Below are positions 9,084 to 16,768 of a stretch of 64,000 nucleotides of DNA, one piece after another; the stretch's first letter is position 1, and each line of letters starts with the position of its first letter. The notes under the pieces are model-generated. The model saw nothing but the letters and a program-made list of their open reading frames with translations. It made no database searches and was not told the origin of the DNA. The stretch is from Neorhodopirellula pilleata. Its GTDB lineage: Bacteria; Planctomycetota; Planctomycetia; Pirellulales; Pirellulaceae. The translations under genes and the position numbers were made by a program. Location of the stretch: contig NZ_SJPM01000012.1 of assembly GCF_007859915.1 (NCBI RefSeq), positions 97,778 to 161,777 of the forward strand, given 5' to 3'.

Positions 9084-10529
9084 CTAAACCGGCGTCGATT
9101 CTTTGACGAGCATTTGATCGACCTCATTGCTAACGATGACGCCGTAATTGATCGCGCCGAGCCAGCCGCTCATGATGATGCCGACGCTGCCGGCGTGGTA
9201 CATACCGGAGATCTGCTGCGAGAGCGCGCGGCTGACCGCGAGTCCCTCGAACTTGGTTCCGAAACTCGCTCCGCCTTCGTGCATGGTGTAGTGGTTGAAC
9301 GTCCGAGGTGTGGCCGCTTCGGCGCGGTCGATCTTATCGCGGATGCCGGGGATATACTTTTCAAGCGAGTCGATCGTCGTATCGACGAGGTCTTGTTTGC
9401 TCGCCGCGTAGTCCTCTTCGTTCAGATCCGCCCAATCGGACCAGTTCGCGTTCGTACTGCTAACGATCGCGTATCGCTCTTTTTTTGTCGGTCGGGTGCG
9501 GGGATAGTAAAAGCTAAACGTTCGCGACGTGATATCACGACTGAGCAACAAGTCGGTGCGGAATTCTCTCGACGTCGATGTGAAGAACAAATCGCCGGAT
9601 GATTCGTCGATTTCTTCGCCCGGCTTGAGCGCCATGTAGACCTGCGTGCTTGAATTGTTCAGACGCACCGCTTCGGTTTGTTCGACGAAGTCGCGATCGA
9701 GTTTTTCGGGACCGATCATCTTCAGAATCGTCGTTCGCAAATTCGCGTTGCTGACCACGGCGCGGCACTTGATCGTGCGACCTTGGACTTTGACGCCCGA
9801 CACTCGCGTTCCCGTGATCGGACTTTCGGAAACCTCGATCTCTTCCACCGGGCAATTGATGCGGATGTCGACTCCGTTGGCAACCAACTCTTTCTTCATC
9901 CGCGCGATCAGATCATCGGTGCCGCCTTCGTAAATGAAAACACCTTTGTTCATGAAGTTGCTGAAAACGATCCCGTACGTGATTGCGGGATCTTCGAGCG
10001 TCGACCCGTTGGCGTACGTGATCGGTTCCATCAACAACCGCACCACGTCGTCTCGACCGGGAAAGAAACGGTCGAACAGTTGCCGCGTGGTGGTCGATTG
10101 ATCGTCGTAGAAGTTCATGCCTCGGGCGGTGTCGAAGAATTCGTTGACGGTGTTCTCTTCGATGCCGAAGCGACTGGTCAACAACCGTGTGAAGTCTTCG
10201 CGGTTGAACGTCGTCGTGAGCGAGAACTGTGGGTTATCGAAACGGATGTTCTTAAGCTGCACGATCCGGTCGGCGATATCGCGGCTCCAATAACGACGAC
10301 ACGACTTGATCATGCCGTAGGGGAAACCGTGCAGCGAAACATCAAACGTGTGTCCGCCGGGTCGCAAGAACCAAGTCGCCAAACCGCCGAGTTTGTAGTG
10401 TTGTTCGAGGAGCAATACGCGGTGCCCGGCGCGGCCGAGAATGTTGGCCGAGGTCATGCCAGCCAAACCGCTGCCGATGACCACCACGTCGTATTCGCCA
10501 GCGGCACCTTTGAGAAAGTCTTTCGGCAT
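9084..10529 (-). CDS. FAD-dependent oxidoreductase, phytoene desaturase/carotenoid isomerase type
   Basis: The 481-residue protein begins with a Rossmann dinucleotide site (VVVIGSGLAGMTSA, residues 16-28) followed by the ELxK-like block LLEQHYKLGGLA, both typical of the CrtI/CrtISO/RetSat group. The C-terminal FAD-contact segment (SGMYHAGSV...GWLGAINYGV) is also present. These enzymes desaturate or isomerise polyenes or act on related lipids. The gene lies in opposite orientation to a ketosynthase-ACP-oxidoreductase set that encodes a second CrtI-like enzyme, so it probably acts in the same lipid or pigment pathway. The substrate is unknown. Confidence 0.85.
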   Translation of the reverse strand: MPKDFLKGAAGEYDVVVIGSGLAGMTSANILGRAGHRVLLLEQHYKLGGLATWFLRPGGHTFDVSLHGFPYGMIKSCRRYWSRDIADRIVQLKNIRFDNPQFSLTTTFNREDFTRLLTSRFGIEENTVNEFFDTARGMNFYDDQSTTTRQLFDRFFPGRDDVVRLLMEPITYANGSTLEDPAITYGIVFSNFMNKGVFIYEGGTDDLIARMKKELVANGVDIRINCPVEEIEVSESPITGTRVSGVKVQGRTIKCRAVVSNANLRTTILKMIGPEKLDRDFVEQTEAVRLNNSSTQVYMALKPGEEIDESSGDLFFTSTSREFRTDLLLSRDITSRTFSFYYPRTRPTKKERYAIVSSTNANWSDWADLNEEDYAASKQDLVDTTIDSLEKYIPGIRDKIDRAEAATPRTFNHYTMHEGGASFGTKFEGLAVSRALSQQISGMYHAGSVGIIMSGWLGAINYGVIVSNEVDQMLVKESTPV

Positions 10530-10531
10530 GG

Positions 10532-10552
10532 GAAGAGTGAAGAGTGAAGAGT
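10532..10552. repeat. Three tandem GAAGAGT heptamers before the oxidoreductase start
   Basis: The heptamer occurs three times in a row (ACTCTTC on the coding strand) in the 33-base gap between two minus-strand genes. It occupies the place where a ribosome-binding site for the oxidoreductase would be, and no Shine-Dalgarno motif is visible there. It is slippage-prone. Confidence 0.6.
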
Positions 10553-10562
10553 GAAGAACGGA

Positions 10563-11279
10563 CTAGGACAATGGTTGGTCGGCGGATTGGAGTTCGGCGT
10601 AAACACCGACTTGGTCTTCGTCGGGAGCTTTGTCACCGTAGAGCAACAACGATTGTTCGCCAACTAGCCACCGCTCGTCGAGTAGGCGGACAGGTAGGCG
10701 GATGGTCTCACCCGGCGGCATCACGACGACGTCCTGTCGCTTCAAGCCGGTGCTGACCACGTCGTGCGATTGGCGGAACAAACGAGTGTGCTCGTCGGGC
10801 AAGACCGTGCCCATTCGGCGGGTGGCCGATTCGCTGCGGACTAGTGTAGAGATTTTCCAGCGTTCGTCGCGGGGATCTTCGGCGATCTGGATCGTCACGA
10901 CCGACTCTCCGGGTGGCACCGCGATCGCCGAGTACCACTCCGGCTGGGTTCGGCCTCGGGGCAGGATCGTACTGTAAGCGATCCGATAGAGGGTTTTGGG
11001 TGGTTGGGCGGAATTCCAACGCTGCGTCGGATCGTCCGTCACGGGTGTCCGAACCCGAAATCGGTACGTCAGCGGCGTGTCGGAGGCGATCCGGACCACC
11101 GCGAGCGAACCGGCGGGCGTATGATGCAAACTACCGACCTCTCGCCGCAATGCGTCCAATTCCGTTTCCGCTTGACGCAATCGGACGATGGAAAACACAT
11201 TCCCGCCAACCAACGCGGCGATCGTCGCCGAGACCATCAACGTTTGCAGCGACCAGGAAATTCGGCGGGGACGATTCAT
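10563..11279 (-). CDS. Hypothetical membrane-anchored protein
   Basis: The 238-residue product has a basic N-terminus and one membrane segment (residues 11-30, LQTLMVSATIAALVGGNVFS), then a short coiled-coil-like stretch (RLRQAETELDALRREVG) and a periplasmic beta-rich part. I do not recognise the family; planctomycetes have many such small anchored proteins. It is 33 bases upstream of the FAD oxidoreductase and in the same direction, so it is probably the first gene of that two-gene unit. Its start codon lies inside a 19-bp direct repeat. Confidence 0.65.
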   Translation of the reverse strand: MNRPRRISWSLQTLMVSATIAALVGGNVFSIVRLRQAETELDALRREVGSLHHTPAGSLAVVRIASDTPLTYRFRVRTPVTDDPTQRWNSAQPPKTLYRIAYSTILPRGRTQPEWYSAIAVPPGESVVTIQIAEDPRDERWKISTLVRSESATRRMGTVLPDEHTRLFRQSHDVVSTGLKRQDVVVMPPGETIRLPVRLLDERWLVGEQSLLLYGDKAPDEDQVGVYAELQSADQPLS

Positions 11280-11313
11280 ATCAGGATTGTAGGCTCATAT
11301 CAAGATTGTAGGC
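11276..11313. repeat. Two tandem copies of a 19-bp repeat in a divergent promoter region
   Basis: TCATATCAGGATTGTAGGC is followed directly by a copy with one change (G to A). The first copy overlaps the start codon of the minus-strand gene. The pair lies between the divergent hypothetical gene and the ketosynthase, so it could be an operator, or a recent duplication. Confidence 0.55.
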
Positions 11314-11444
11314 GTTGAGTAAAACCCGCTCAAACGGTACGTTTTGGGGTTCCTCGAAACCGAGTTTTGCGCCCGCGTTTCGAGACCGTGTTAACCGTTC
11401 CACCGTTCTTCGTGTCTAACCGTTCTTCGTGGGTTTCAACCAAC

Positions 11445-12704
11445 GTGATCGCCCCCCATCTCGCTTCGAAACTTCCCGACGATCAGCGCATCGTCATCAC
11501 CGGCATCGGCTTGACGGCACCCAACGGCAACGACTGGGGCACGTTCCGGCAAGCTTTGCTGGAAAAACGCAGTGGCGTGCAACCTTATGAAATCCGCTAT
11601 TTCGGCGAGACTCTGGCCGGCGTGTGCGATTTCGATGCGAAGAAATACCAGTCCAAAAAGGACATCCGCCGCGGCACCCGGGCGGGCAGCGTGGGGGTTT
11701 ACACGGCCAATGAAGCCGTCGCCCACTCCGGGCTGGATTGGGAAAACCTCGACCGTTCGCGGGTCGGCATTTACGTCGGCGTGACCGAACACGGGAACGT
11801 CGAAACCGAAAACGAAATCTTTGTGATCAAAGGCTTCGACTATGACACGAGCTGCTGGTCCCATCACCACAACCCCCGCACGGTCGCCAACAACCCCGCC
11901 GGCGAGATCGCTCTGAACATGGGCGTCACCGGACCGCACTACACGATCGGGGCGGCCTGTGCCGCAGGCAACGCCGGGATCATCCAGGGGGCTCAGATGC
12001 TGCGTTTGCACGAATGCGACGTGGCGATCGCCGGCGGGACGAGCGAGTCGATCCACACGTTCGGGATTTTCGCCAGTTTCAACAGCCAAAACGCGTTGGC
12101 CTCGCACGCCGACCCCACCGCGGCGTCGCGACCGTTTGATAAAAGTCGCAACGGGATCGTCGTCGCCGAAGGCGGGTGCTTGTACACGCTCGAACGGTTC
12201 AGCGACGCGAAGGCCCGCGGGGCGGAGATTTACGGCGAATTGGTCGGTTACGCGATGAACACCGACGCCACCGATTTTGTGCTGCCCAACCCCGAGCGTC
12301 AGGCTCAGTGCGTCAATATGGCGCTCAAACGGGCGGGGCTAGAACCTGATCAAATCGACATCGTCAGCACCCACGCGACGGGCACGATGAGCGGCGATTC
12401 ACAAGAGTGCGCCGCCCTGCGTTCGGTCTTCGGCCAGTGCACCAACACGCGGATTAACAACACCAAAAGCTACATCGGCCACGCCATGGGTGCCGCCGGC
12501 GCGCTCGAGCTAGCAGGCAATTTGGCGGCATTCCGTGACGGGGTGACCCACCCGACGATCAACGTCGACGACCTCGATCCGGACTGCCATTTGCCGGGCT
12601 TGGTGCTCAACGAGCCGCAAGAGCACGCCCGCGTCGATTACATTCTCAACAATTCGTTCGGAATGTTGGGAATCAACTCCGTTGTCATCGTTGGCCGGGT
12701 GTAG
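11445..12704 (+). CDS. Beta-ketoacyl-ACP synthase (FabF/KAS II-like)
   Basis: From the GTG at 11445 the protein has 419 residues, the usual length for KAS II; a longer TTG-started form (from 11367) would add an implausible N-terminus. The catalytic triad is visible: Cys172 in GAACAAGN, His310 in STHATGT and His346 in YIGHAMGAAGA. It condenses acyl-ACP with malonyl-ACP in the cytoplasm. The directly following acyl carrier protein and CrtI-like oxidoreductase suggest a dedicated lipid or polyene assembly line and not housekeeping fatty acid synthesis. Which start is used is uncertain. Confidence 0.9.
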   Translation: MIAPHLASKLPDDQRIVITGIGLTAPNGNDWGTFRQALLEKRSGVQPYEIRYFGETLAGVCDFDAKKYQSKKDIRRGTRAGSVGVYTANEAVAHSGLDWENLDRSRVGIYVGVTEHGNVETENEIFVIKGFDYDTSCWSHHHNPRTVANNPAGEIALNMGVTGPHYTIGAACAAGNAGIIQGAQMLRLHECDVAIAGGTSESIHTFGIFASFNSQNALASHADPTAASRPFDKSRNGIVVAEGGCLYTLERFSDAKARGAEIYGELVGYAMNTDATDFVLPNPERQAQCVNMALKRAGLEPDQIDIVSTHATGTMSGDSQECAALRSVFGQCTNTRINNTKSYIGHAMGAAGALELAGNLAAFRDGVTHPTINVDDLDPDCHLPGLVLNEPQEHARVDYILNNSFGMLGINSVVIVGRV

Positions 12705-12791
12705 GGAACGCCCATCGGTGGATACAATCTTGCCCCGTGACTAACCTCTCGTGTTTCCGCTCTCAAACTCTTTCATTTCGCTCAACCGTCT

Positions 12792-13043
12792 ATGACCCCC
12801 GCCGAAATCCGCGCCGAAATCATCGATATTCTCGACGACATCTCACCCGATGAAGATCTCGACGGGCTCGATGACCAAAAACCATTCCGCGACCAACTCG
12901 AACTCGATTCGATGGACTTCCTCGATATCGTCATGGAACTGCGAAAACGACACCGCGTCCAAATTCCAGAGGAAGACTACGGCAATCTGGCCAGCATGCA
13001 CTCGACGGTGACCTATCTCGAACCAAAGATGAAGGATATCTAA
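12792..13043 (+). CDS. Acyl carrier protein
   Basis: The 83-residue acidic helical protein carries the phosphopantetheine attachment site at Ser40 in ELDSMDFLD. The Met after the Ser is usual for ACPs. It starts 88 bases after the ketosynthase and precedes the CrtI-like oxidoreductase, so it is probably the carrier for this cluster's acyl chain. It is distinct from a typical AcpP: the segment after the site reads VMELRKRHRVQIPEEDY, as in secondary-metabolite ACPs. Confidence 0.9.
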   Translation: MTPAEIRAEIIDILDDISPDEDLDGLDDQKPFRDQLELDSMDFLDIVMELRKRHRVQIPEEDYGNLASMHSTVTYLEPKMKDI

Positions 13044-13166
13044 ATGGCTCTTGGCCGTTGGCGATTCGCTCTTGGTTCGATGGCGGTCAAACCCGTCAAT
13101 CCTCTTCCTAAGATCACGATGAATCAAACAGCCAATCGCTAATTGCCAACCGCCAACTGCTTCCTC

Positions 13167-14561
13167 ATGTACGACACGATTATCATTGGCGCCGGGATGA
13201 GCGGATTGGCGGCCGGGATCCGGCTGGCCCACTTCGATCAGCGTGTCTGCATCCTCGAACGACACTACACGATCGGCGGTCTGAATTCGTTCTATCGCAT
13301 GGGCGGCCGCGATTACGACGTCGGGCTACACGCGATGACCAACTTCGCCCGCAAGGGCGACAAGCGGGGACCGCTGGCCAAGTTGATCCGCCAATTGAGA
13401 TTCGGTTGGGAGGATTTCAAGCTCGCCGAACAAATCGGCTCTTCGATTCGCTTTCCCGATGTTTCGTTGGACTTCAACAACGATATCGAAATGCTCCAAA
13501 GCGAGATCGCCAAGCACTTCCCGGATCAGATCGATGGCTTTCGCTCGTTGTGTGGGTCCTTGTTGGATTACTCCGACATGGACGGCGGCTCGCCGGATTT
13601 CATGCGAAGCGCCCGCGAAGTCATGGGCGAACACCTCAGCGAACCGTTGCTGATCGAGATGTTGATCTGTCCGTTGATGTGGTACGGCAACGCCCGCGAA
13701 GACGACATGGACTTCGGTCAATTTTGCATCATGTTTCGGGCGTGTTATTTGGAAGGCTTCGGACGACCGTACAAAGGCGTTCGCGTGATTCTGAAAAACC
13801 TTGTCCGCAAGTTTCGAGGTTTGGGCGGTGAATTGAAGTTGCGTCACGGCGTTTCGAAAATTCACGTCGAGGATGGACGCGCGCTCGGCGTGGTGCTTGA
13901 CGACGGGACCGAAATCCAAGGCAAACGAATCCTCTCGTCAGCCGGAAATATTGAAACGATGAGGATGTGCGACGACATCACCACACCGGAGATCGCCAAG
14001 GCCGGCAAATTGTCGTTCATCGAATCGATCAGCGTGCTCGACCGAGACCCCAAAGAACTGGGATTTGATCGCACAATCGTCTTTTACAACGACTCGGCAA
14101 AGTTCCATTGGAAACGTCCCGAGGACGAACTTTGCGACGCACGGACGGGCGTGATCTGCAGCCCCAACAACTACATCTACGATGCCGACGAAGGCCAACT
14201 GCCCGACGGCATCATCCGGATCACGACGCTCGCCAACCACGACCGATGGAGCGAACTGCCCGATGCGAAATATCAGGCCGAGAAAGTCACCCAGTACGAC
14301 GCGGCGGTGGCTTCGGCGGTGCGATTCATGCCCGACTTCCGCTCCAACGTCATCGATACCGATGTGTTCACGCCCAAGACCATCCGGCGTTTCACTTGGC
14401 ACGACAACGGAGCCGTTTACGGGGCACCGGACAAACAACTCGACGGGGCAACGCACTTGCCGAACCTGTATTTGTGCGGTACCGATCAGGGCTTCGTAGG
14501 CATCGTCGGTGCGATCGTTAGCGGGATCAGCATGGCCAATCGCCACTGCTTGGTCGAGTGA
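13167..14561 (+). CDS. FAD-dependent oxidoreductase, CrtI/phytoene desaturase type
   Basis: From the ATG at 13167 the product has 464 residues and begins almost directly with the FAD-binding motif (IIIGAGMSGLAAG, residues 5-17) followed by ILERHYTIGGLNS. The C-terminal LYLCGTDQGFVGIVGAIVSG block is the second FAD contact region. A longer TTG start at 13143 is possible but adds nothing conserved. It completes a ketosynthase-ACP-desaturase unit and is related to, but clearly different from, the oxidoreductase encoded at 9084-10529. Planctomycete clusters combining FabF, ACP and CrtI-like enzymes have been discussed for unusual lipids such as ladderanes, but nothing here proves that product. Confidence 0.88.
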   Translation: MYDTIIIGAGMSGLAAGIRLAHFDQRVCILERHYTIGGLNSFYRMGGRDYDVGLHAMTNFARKGDKRGPLAKLIRQLRFGWEDFKLAEQIGSSIRFPDVSLDFNNDIEMLQSEIAKHFPDQIDGFRSLCGSLLDYSDMDGGSPDFMRSAREVMGEHLSEPLLIEMLICPLMWYGNAREDDMDFGQFCIMFRACYLEGFGRPYKGVRVILKNLVRKFRGLGGELKLRHGVSKIHVEDGRALGVVLDDGTEIQGKRILSSAGNIETMRMCDDITTPEIAKAGKLSFIESISVLDRDPKELGFDRTIVFYNDSAKFHWKRPEDELCDARTGVICSPNNYIYDADEGQLPDGIIRITTLANHDRWSELPDAKYQAEKVTQYDAAVASAVRFMPDFRSNVIDTDVFTPKTIRRFTWHDNGAVYGAPDKQLDGATHLPNLYLCGTDQGFVGIVGAIVSGISMANRHCLVE

Positions 14562-14630
14562 ATTCTTCAACCACAACGACGCGTCAGTTTTTATCCCGGA
14601 GGGATGTGTCTAGCTTGCCAACCTCGGCTT

Positions 14631-14651
14631 CCTGCCAGACGAGCTGGCAGG
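14631..14651. repeat. Small perfect hairpin downstream of the oxidoreductase
   Basis: CCTGCCAG and CTGGCAGG form an 8-bp stem with a 5-base loop. There is no T-run, so it may be a transcript-end stabiliser or a short REP-like sequence. Confidence 0.5.
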
Positions 14652-14662
14652 GGAGCAGGTCA

Positions 14663-14696
14663 CGAAAAAACCTCGCCCGAATCATCGAGCGAGGTT
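14663..14696 (-). terminator. Rho-independent terminator for the Cys-rich protein gene
   Basis: On the minus strand the stem AACCTCGCTCGA / TCGGGCGAGGTT (12 bp with one mismatch, 4-base loop) is followed by six T. It lies 44 bases past the stop of the minus-strand gene at 14740-15429 and close behind the convergent plus-strand oxidoreductase gene. Confidence 0.85.
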
Positions 14697-14739
14697 CTTA
14701 TGAGTTCATTCATTCGACGCACAGGGCGTCCAACTCAGA

Positions 14740-15429
14740 CTAGATGTCGGTGTTGGCGTCTGGCGTGGGAACAGGAGGCGCTGGAGGAGCGGCTTCGTCG
14801 GCAGCTTCCTTCTTCGGAGCTTCCTTCTTAGGTTCCGCTTTCTTGGCTTCCTTCTTCGGTGCTGGAGGAGCAGCGTCGCTGCTGCTTGGGACGGCATCAC
14901 CGGCCGAAGGAGCGGCGGGAGCAGCCGGTGCGGCGGGAGCAGCCGGAGCCGCAGGTGCTTCTGCTACGGGAGCAGCAGGAGCTTCAGCGACGGGAGCGGC
15001 CATCGGGGCTTCGACGGTCGTGACGCTGCCGGGAACCAAGGTTTCGCCGGGAGCAAGTTCATAACCTTCACTGCTGACGGCAGCTTCCATCATCGGTGCG
15101 GCGTCGCCACAACCGCAGGAAGTTTCCATCACAGGCTCGGCACCGCAGCAAGGCTCAGGAGCTGGCTCGCAGCAGGTCGGCTCGGGAGCACAGCAAGGCT
15201 CAGGAGCTGGTTCGCAGCAAGTCGGCTCGGGAGCACAGCAAGGCTCTGGAGCTGGTTCGCAGCAAGTTGGCTCTGGAGCACAGCAAGGCTCAGGAGCACA
15301 GCAGCTTGATTTCTTCTTGAACAACTTGCTGAACAAGCCAGCCTCAGCGGTTCCACTAAATACCAACGACGCGCCTGCCAGCAATGCGAAGGCCGTCGCA
15401 CCTTTCACCAAATTCCGATTCATAGACAT
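14740..15429 (-). CDS. Secreted protein with Cys-Cys/Pro-Glu-Pro repeats and Ala/Pro and Lys-rich tail
   Basis: The 229-residue product has a clear signal peptide (residues 1-30, ending SGTAEA). A short basic patch (LFSKLFKKK) follows. Next comes a repeat region with eight CC pairs and two more Cys, 18 Cys in all, built on the 15-residue unit CCAPEPTCCEPAPEP. A hydrophobic bridge leads to an Ala/Pro low-complexity stretch and a Lys/Glu-rich end. The periodic Cys pairs could cross-link by disulfides or bind metal, which would fit a cell-surface or cell-wall structural role; this is inference. A terminator follows, and the gene is monocistronic. No enzyme domain is visible. Confidence 0.8.
   Translation of the reverse strand: MSMNRNLVKGATAFALLAGASLVFSGTAEAGLFSKLFKKKSSCCAPEPCCAPEPTCCEPAPEPCCAPEPTCCEPAPEPCCAPEPTCCEPAPEPCCGAEPVMETSCGCGDAAPMMEAAVSSEGYELAPGETLVPGSVTTVEAPMAAPVAEAPAAPVAEAPAAPAAPAAPAAPAAPSAGDAVPSSSDAAPPAPKKEAKKAEPKKEAPKKEAADEAAPPAPPVPTPDANTDI
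15151..15303. repeat. Coding tandem repeat, three 45-bp units plus a partial
   Basis: Units start at 15151, 15196 and 15241, with a shortened unit from 15286. They differ at a few mostly synonymous positions and encode the Cys-Cys/Pro repeat of the secreted protein. The close similarity of the units suggests recent expansion. Confidence 0.85.
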
Positions 15430-15897
15430 CTCCTAAATAGGTTTGGAGTGTTCGGTGCGATCCGAATTCGCACACCTGAAAACTAGGAGGCGGATTCCGA
15501 CCACCCCATGTGACTTGATTCACCAGAAGCCCCGACACGCTGTCGAAACCCCCGATCCAGACGCTCCGGGCCGCCCGATTGGCGGCGTGGGGAAGCTGCG
15601 GCGACTGCATCGCCTGTCCAGATGATTGCGTTACAGTAACCCGGGGAGCATCGTTGTCAATTACCTAGATACCCCAAAGCATCGAGATCGCAAGGTCATC
15701 GCAATCGCACCAGGGGAATTCGAAATCAATGCACACCGCATGTTGATTGGGCACAAATCACGGAAAAGAGCGTATTTCGTGCGGTTTTCGCGATTGCGAG
15801 CCTACTGAGCCACCGCCGGTCAATGGTCGTGGGGTCGACGCAAATTCGGGCGAATCCTCGATCGTCCGAAACCAAAAAAATCACGAAACCGCTTCTT
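15430..15897. other. Intergenic region upstream of the Cys-rich protein gene
   Basis: No supportable gene is seen. The open frame on the plus strand from 15747 runs antisense into the lipoprotein gene and is not coding-like. The part next to 15430 must hold the promoter of the minus-strand Cys-rich protein gene. Confidence 0.5.
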
Positions 15898-16572
15898 TTA
15901 GCGGATCGGATCCGAAGGTGTCTGTCCCGGCGACTGGGCGGTTTGAGCCGCCGGGGCCGATCCTAAGATTTGCGCCATCAGATCACCGTTCTCAAAATCC
16001 AGGACCAACGGTGGCTGGCTCGGATCCATTTCGAGAATTAATCCGGAGATGCGGTATTGATCACCCTGCATCACGACGGACCAAACGACCTGATAGTTTT
16101 GCATCGCTCCGGTCGGATTGCCGGCCGCGTCTTGTTCGGCCGGCTCGGTCCAGATGCAATGAACCAAACGGCCATTGACGGGGCTTTCACCTGCGGCAGG
16201 ATCCACAGGCATTGGTGTGCTGCGGGTGACCTGAAACTGAGCGTCGGGCGAACCGATCGGTTGAACTACTTGCCCGATTCGTTGCAATTCTGATTGCGCC
16301 CGATCGGTCAACAACGCCATCGCGTCTTGATGGTCACCGCCCCGTCGGATTCGATCCAGGAATTGGCTTACGACCGCTTCGGCGTCCTCAGCCGACATCG
16401 GTGGGCTGGCAACGGCGACTGCGTTCGATGAGGCCGTCTGAGCGACTTCTTGCTTGCCACATCCGATCGGGGTGGCCAACAAGATCGTTCCAAGTAACCA
16501 TCGCAAAATTCGTCCTCGGTTTCGCGTGCGAAAGCGAGGATTGTGATCGAAAGAGAGCAAGGAAGTGGCCAT
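15898..16572 (-). CDS. Hypothetical lipoprotein
   Basis: From the ATG at 16572 the 224-residue product has a basic N-terminus, a hydrophobic stretch (LRWLLGTILLATPIG) and a Cys at position 38 that fits a lipobox, although the -3 residue is Pro where Leu is usual. The mature part (EDAEAVVSQFLDRIRRGGDHQDAM onward) looks like a small SnoaL/NTF2-type or DUF4878-like alpha+beta domain, ending in a Pro/Gln-rich tail. A longer frame to 17037 exists but runs antisense into the MoxR gene and lacks coding character. It is divergent from the MoxR-like ATPase gene. The function is unknown. Confidence 0.7.
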   Translation of the reverse strand: MATSLLSFDHNPRFRTRNRGRILRWLLGTILLATPIGCGKQEVAQTASSNAVAVASPPMSAEDAEAVVSQFLDRIRRGGDHQDAMALLTDRAQSELQRIGQVVQPIGSPDAQFQVTRSTPMPVDPAAGESPVNGRLVHCIWTEPAEQDAAGNPTGAMQNYQVVWSVVMQGDQYRISGLILEMDPSQPPLVLDFENGDLMAQILGSAPAAQTAQSPGQTPSDPIR

Positions 16573-16768
16573 GATTCGGTTTACCAGGGTCAGGTTGAGG
16601 TCGTTAGATCTTAAGAACAAAACGTTCCAGGACTCCTCAGGCAATACGAATTGATCGATCCAAGTGTCAAGATGGATCGCGAATTTCGGGCGGGCGGGTA
16701 GGCGGAACGCTACGATACAAACGCACCTACAAGCACACTCCCACCCAACATTTTTAACCGCCTCGTCA

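Noticed and set aside
8904..9602. A plus-strand frame starting in the inverted repeat
   Set aside because: It overlaps the right arm of the repeat and runs antisense into the FAD oxidoreductase gene; product not protein-like.
9678..10547. A 289-codon open frame on the plus strand antisense to the FAD oxidoreductase gene
   Set aside because: It lies wholly opposite a gene with clear family motifs, its product is His/Arg/Val-biased, and such frames are expected from GC-rich third positions.
11436..12107. A 223-codon minus-strand frame opposite the ketosynthase
   Set aside because: Shadow of a well-supported gene, with no motif or start-site support.
15151..15303. Regular 45-bp repeats that could suggest a CRISPR-like array
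   Set aside because: The units are contiguous without unique spacers and encode a protein repeat.
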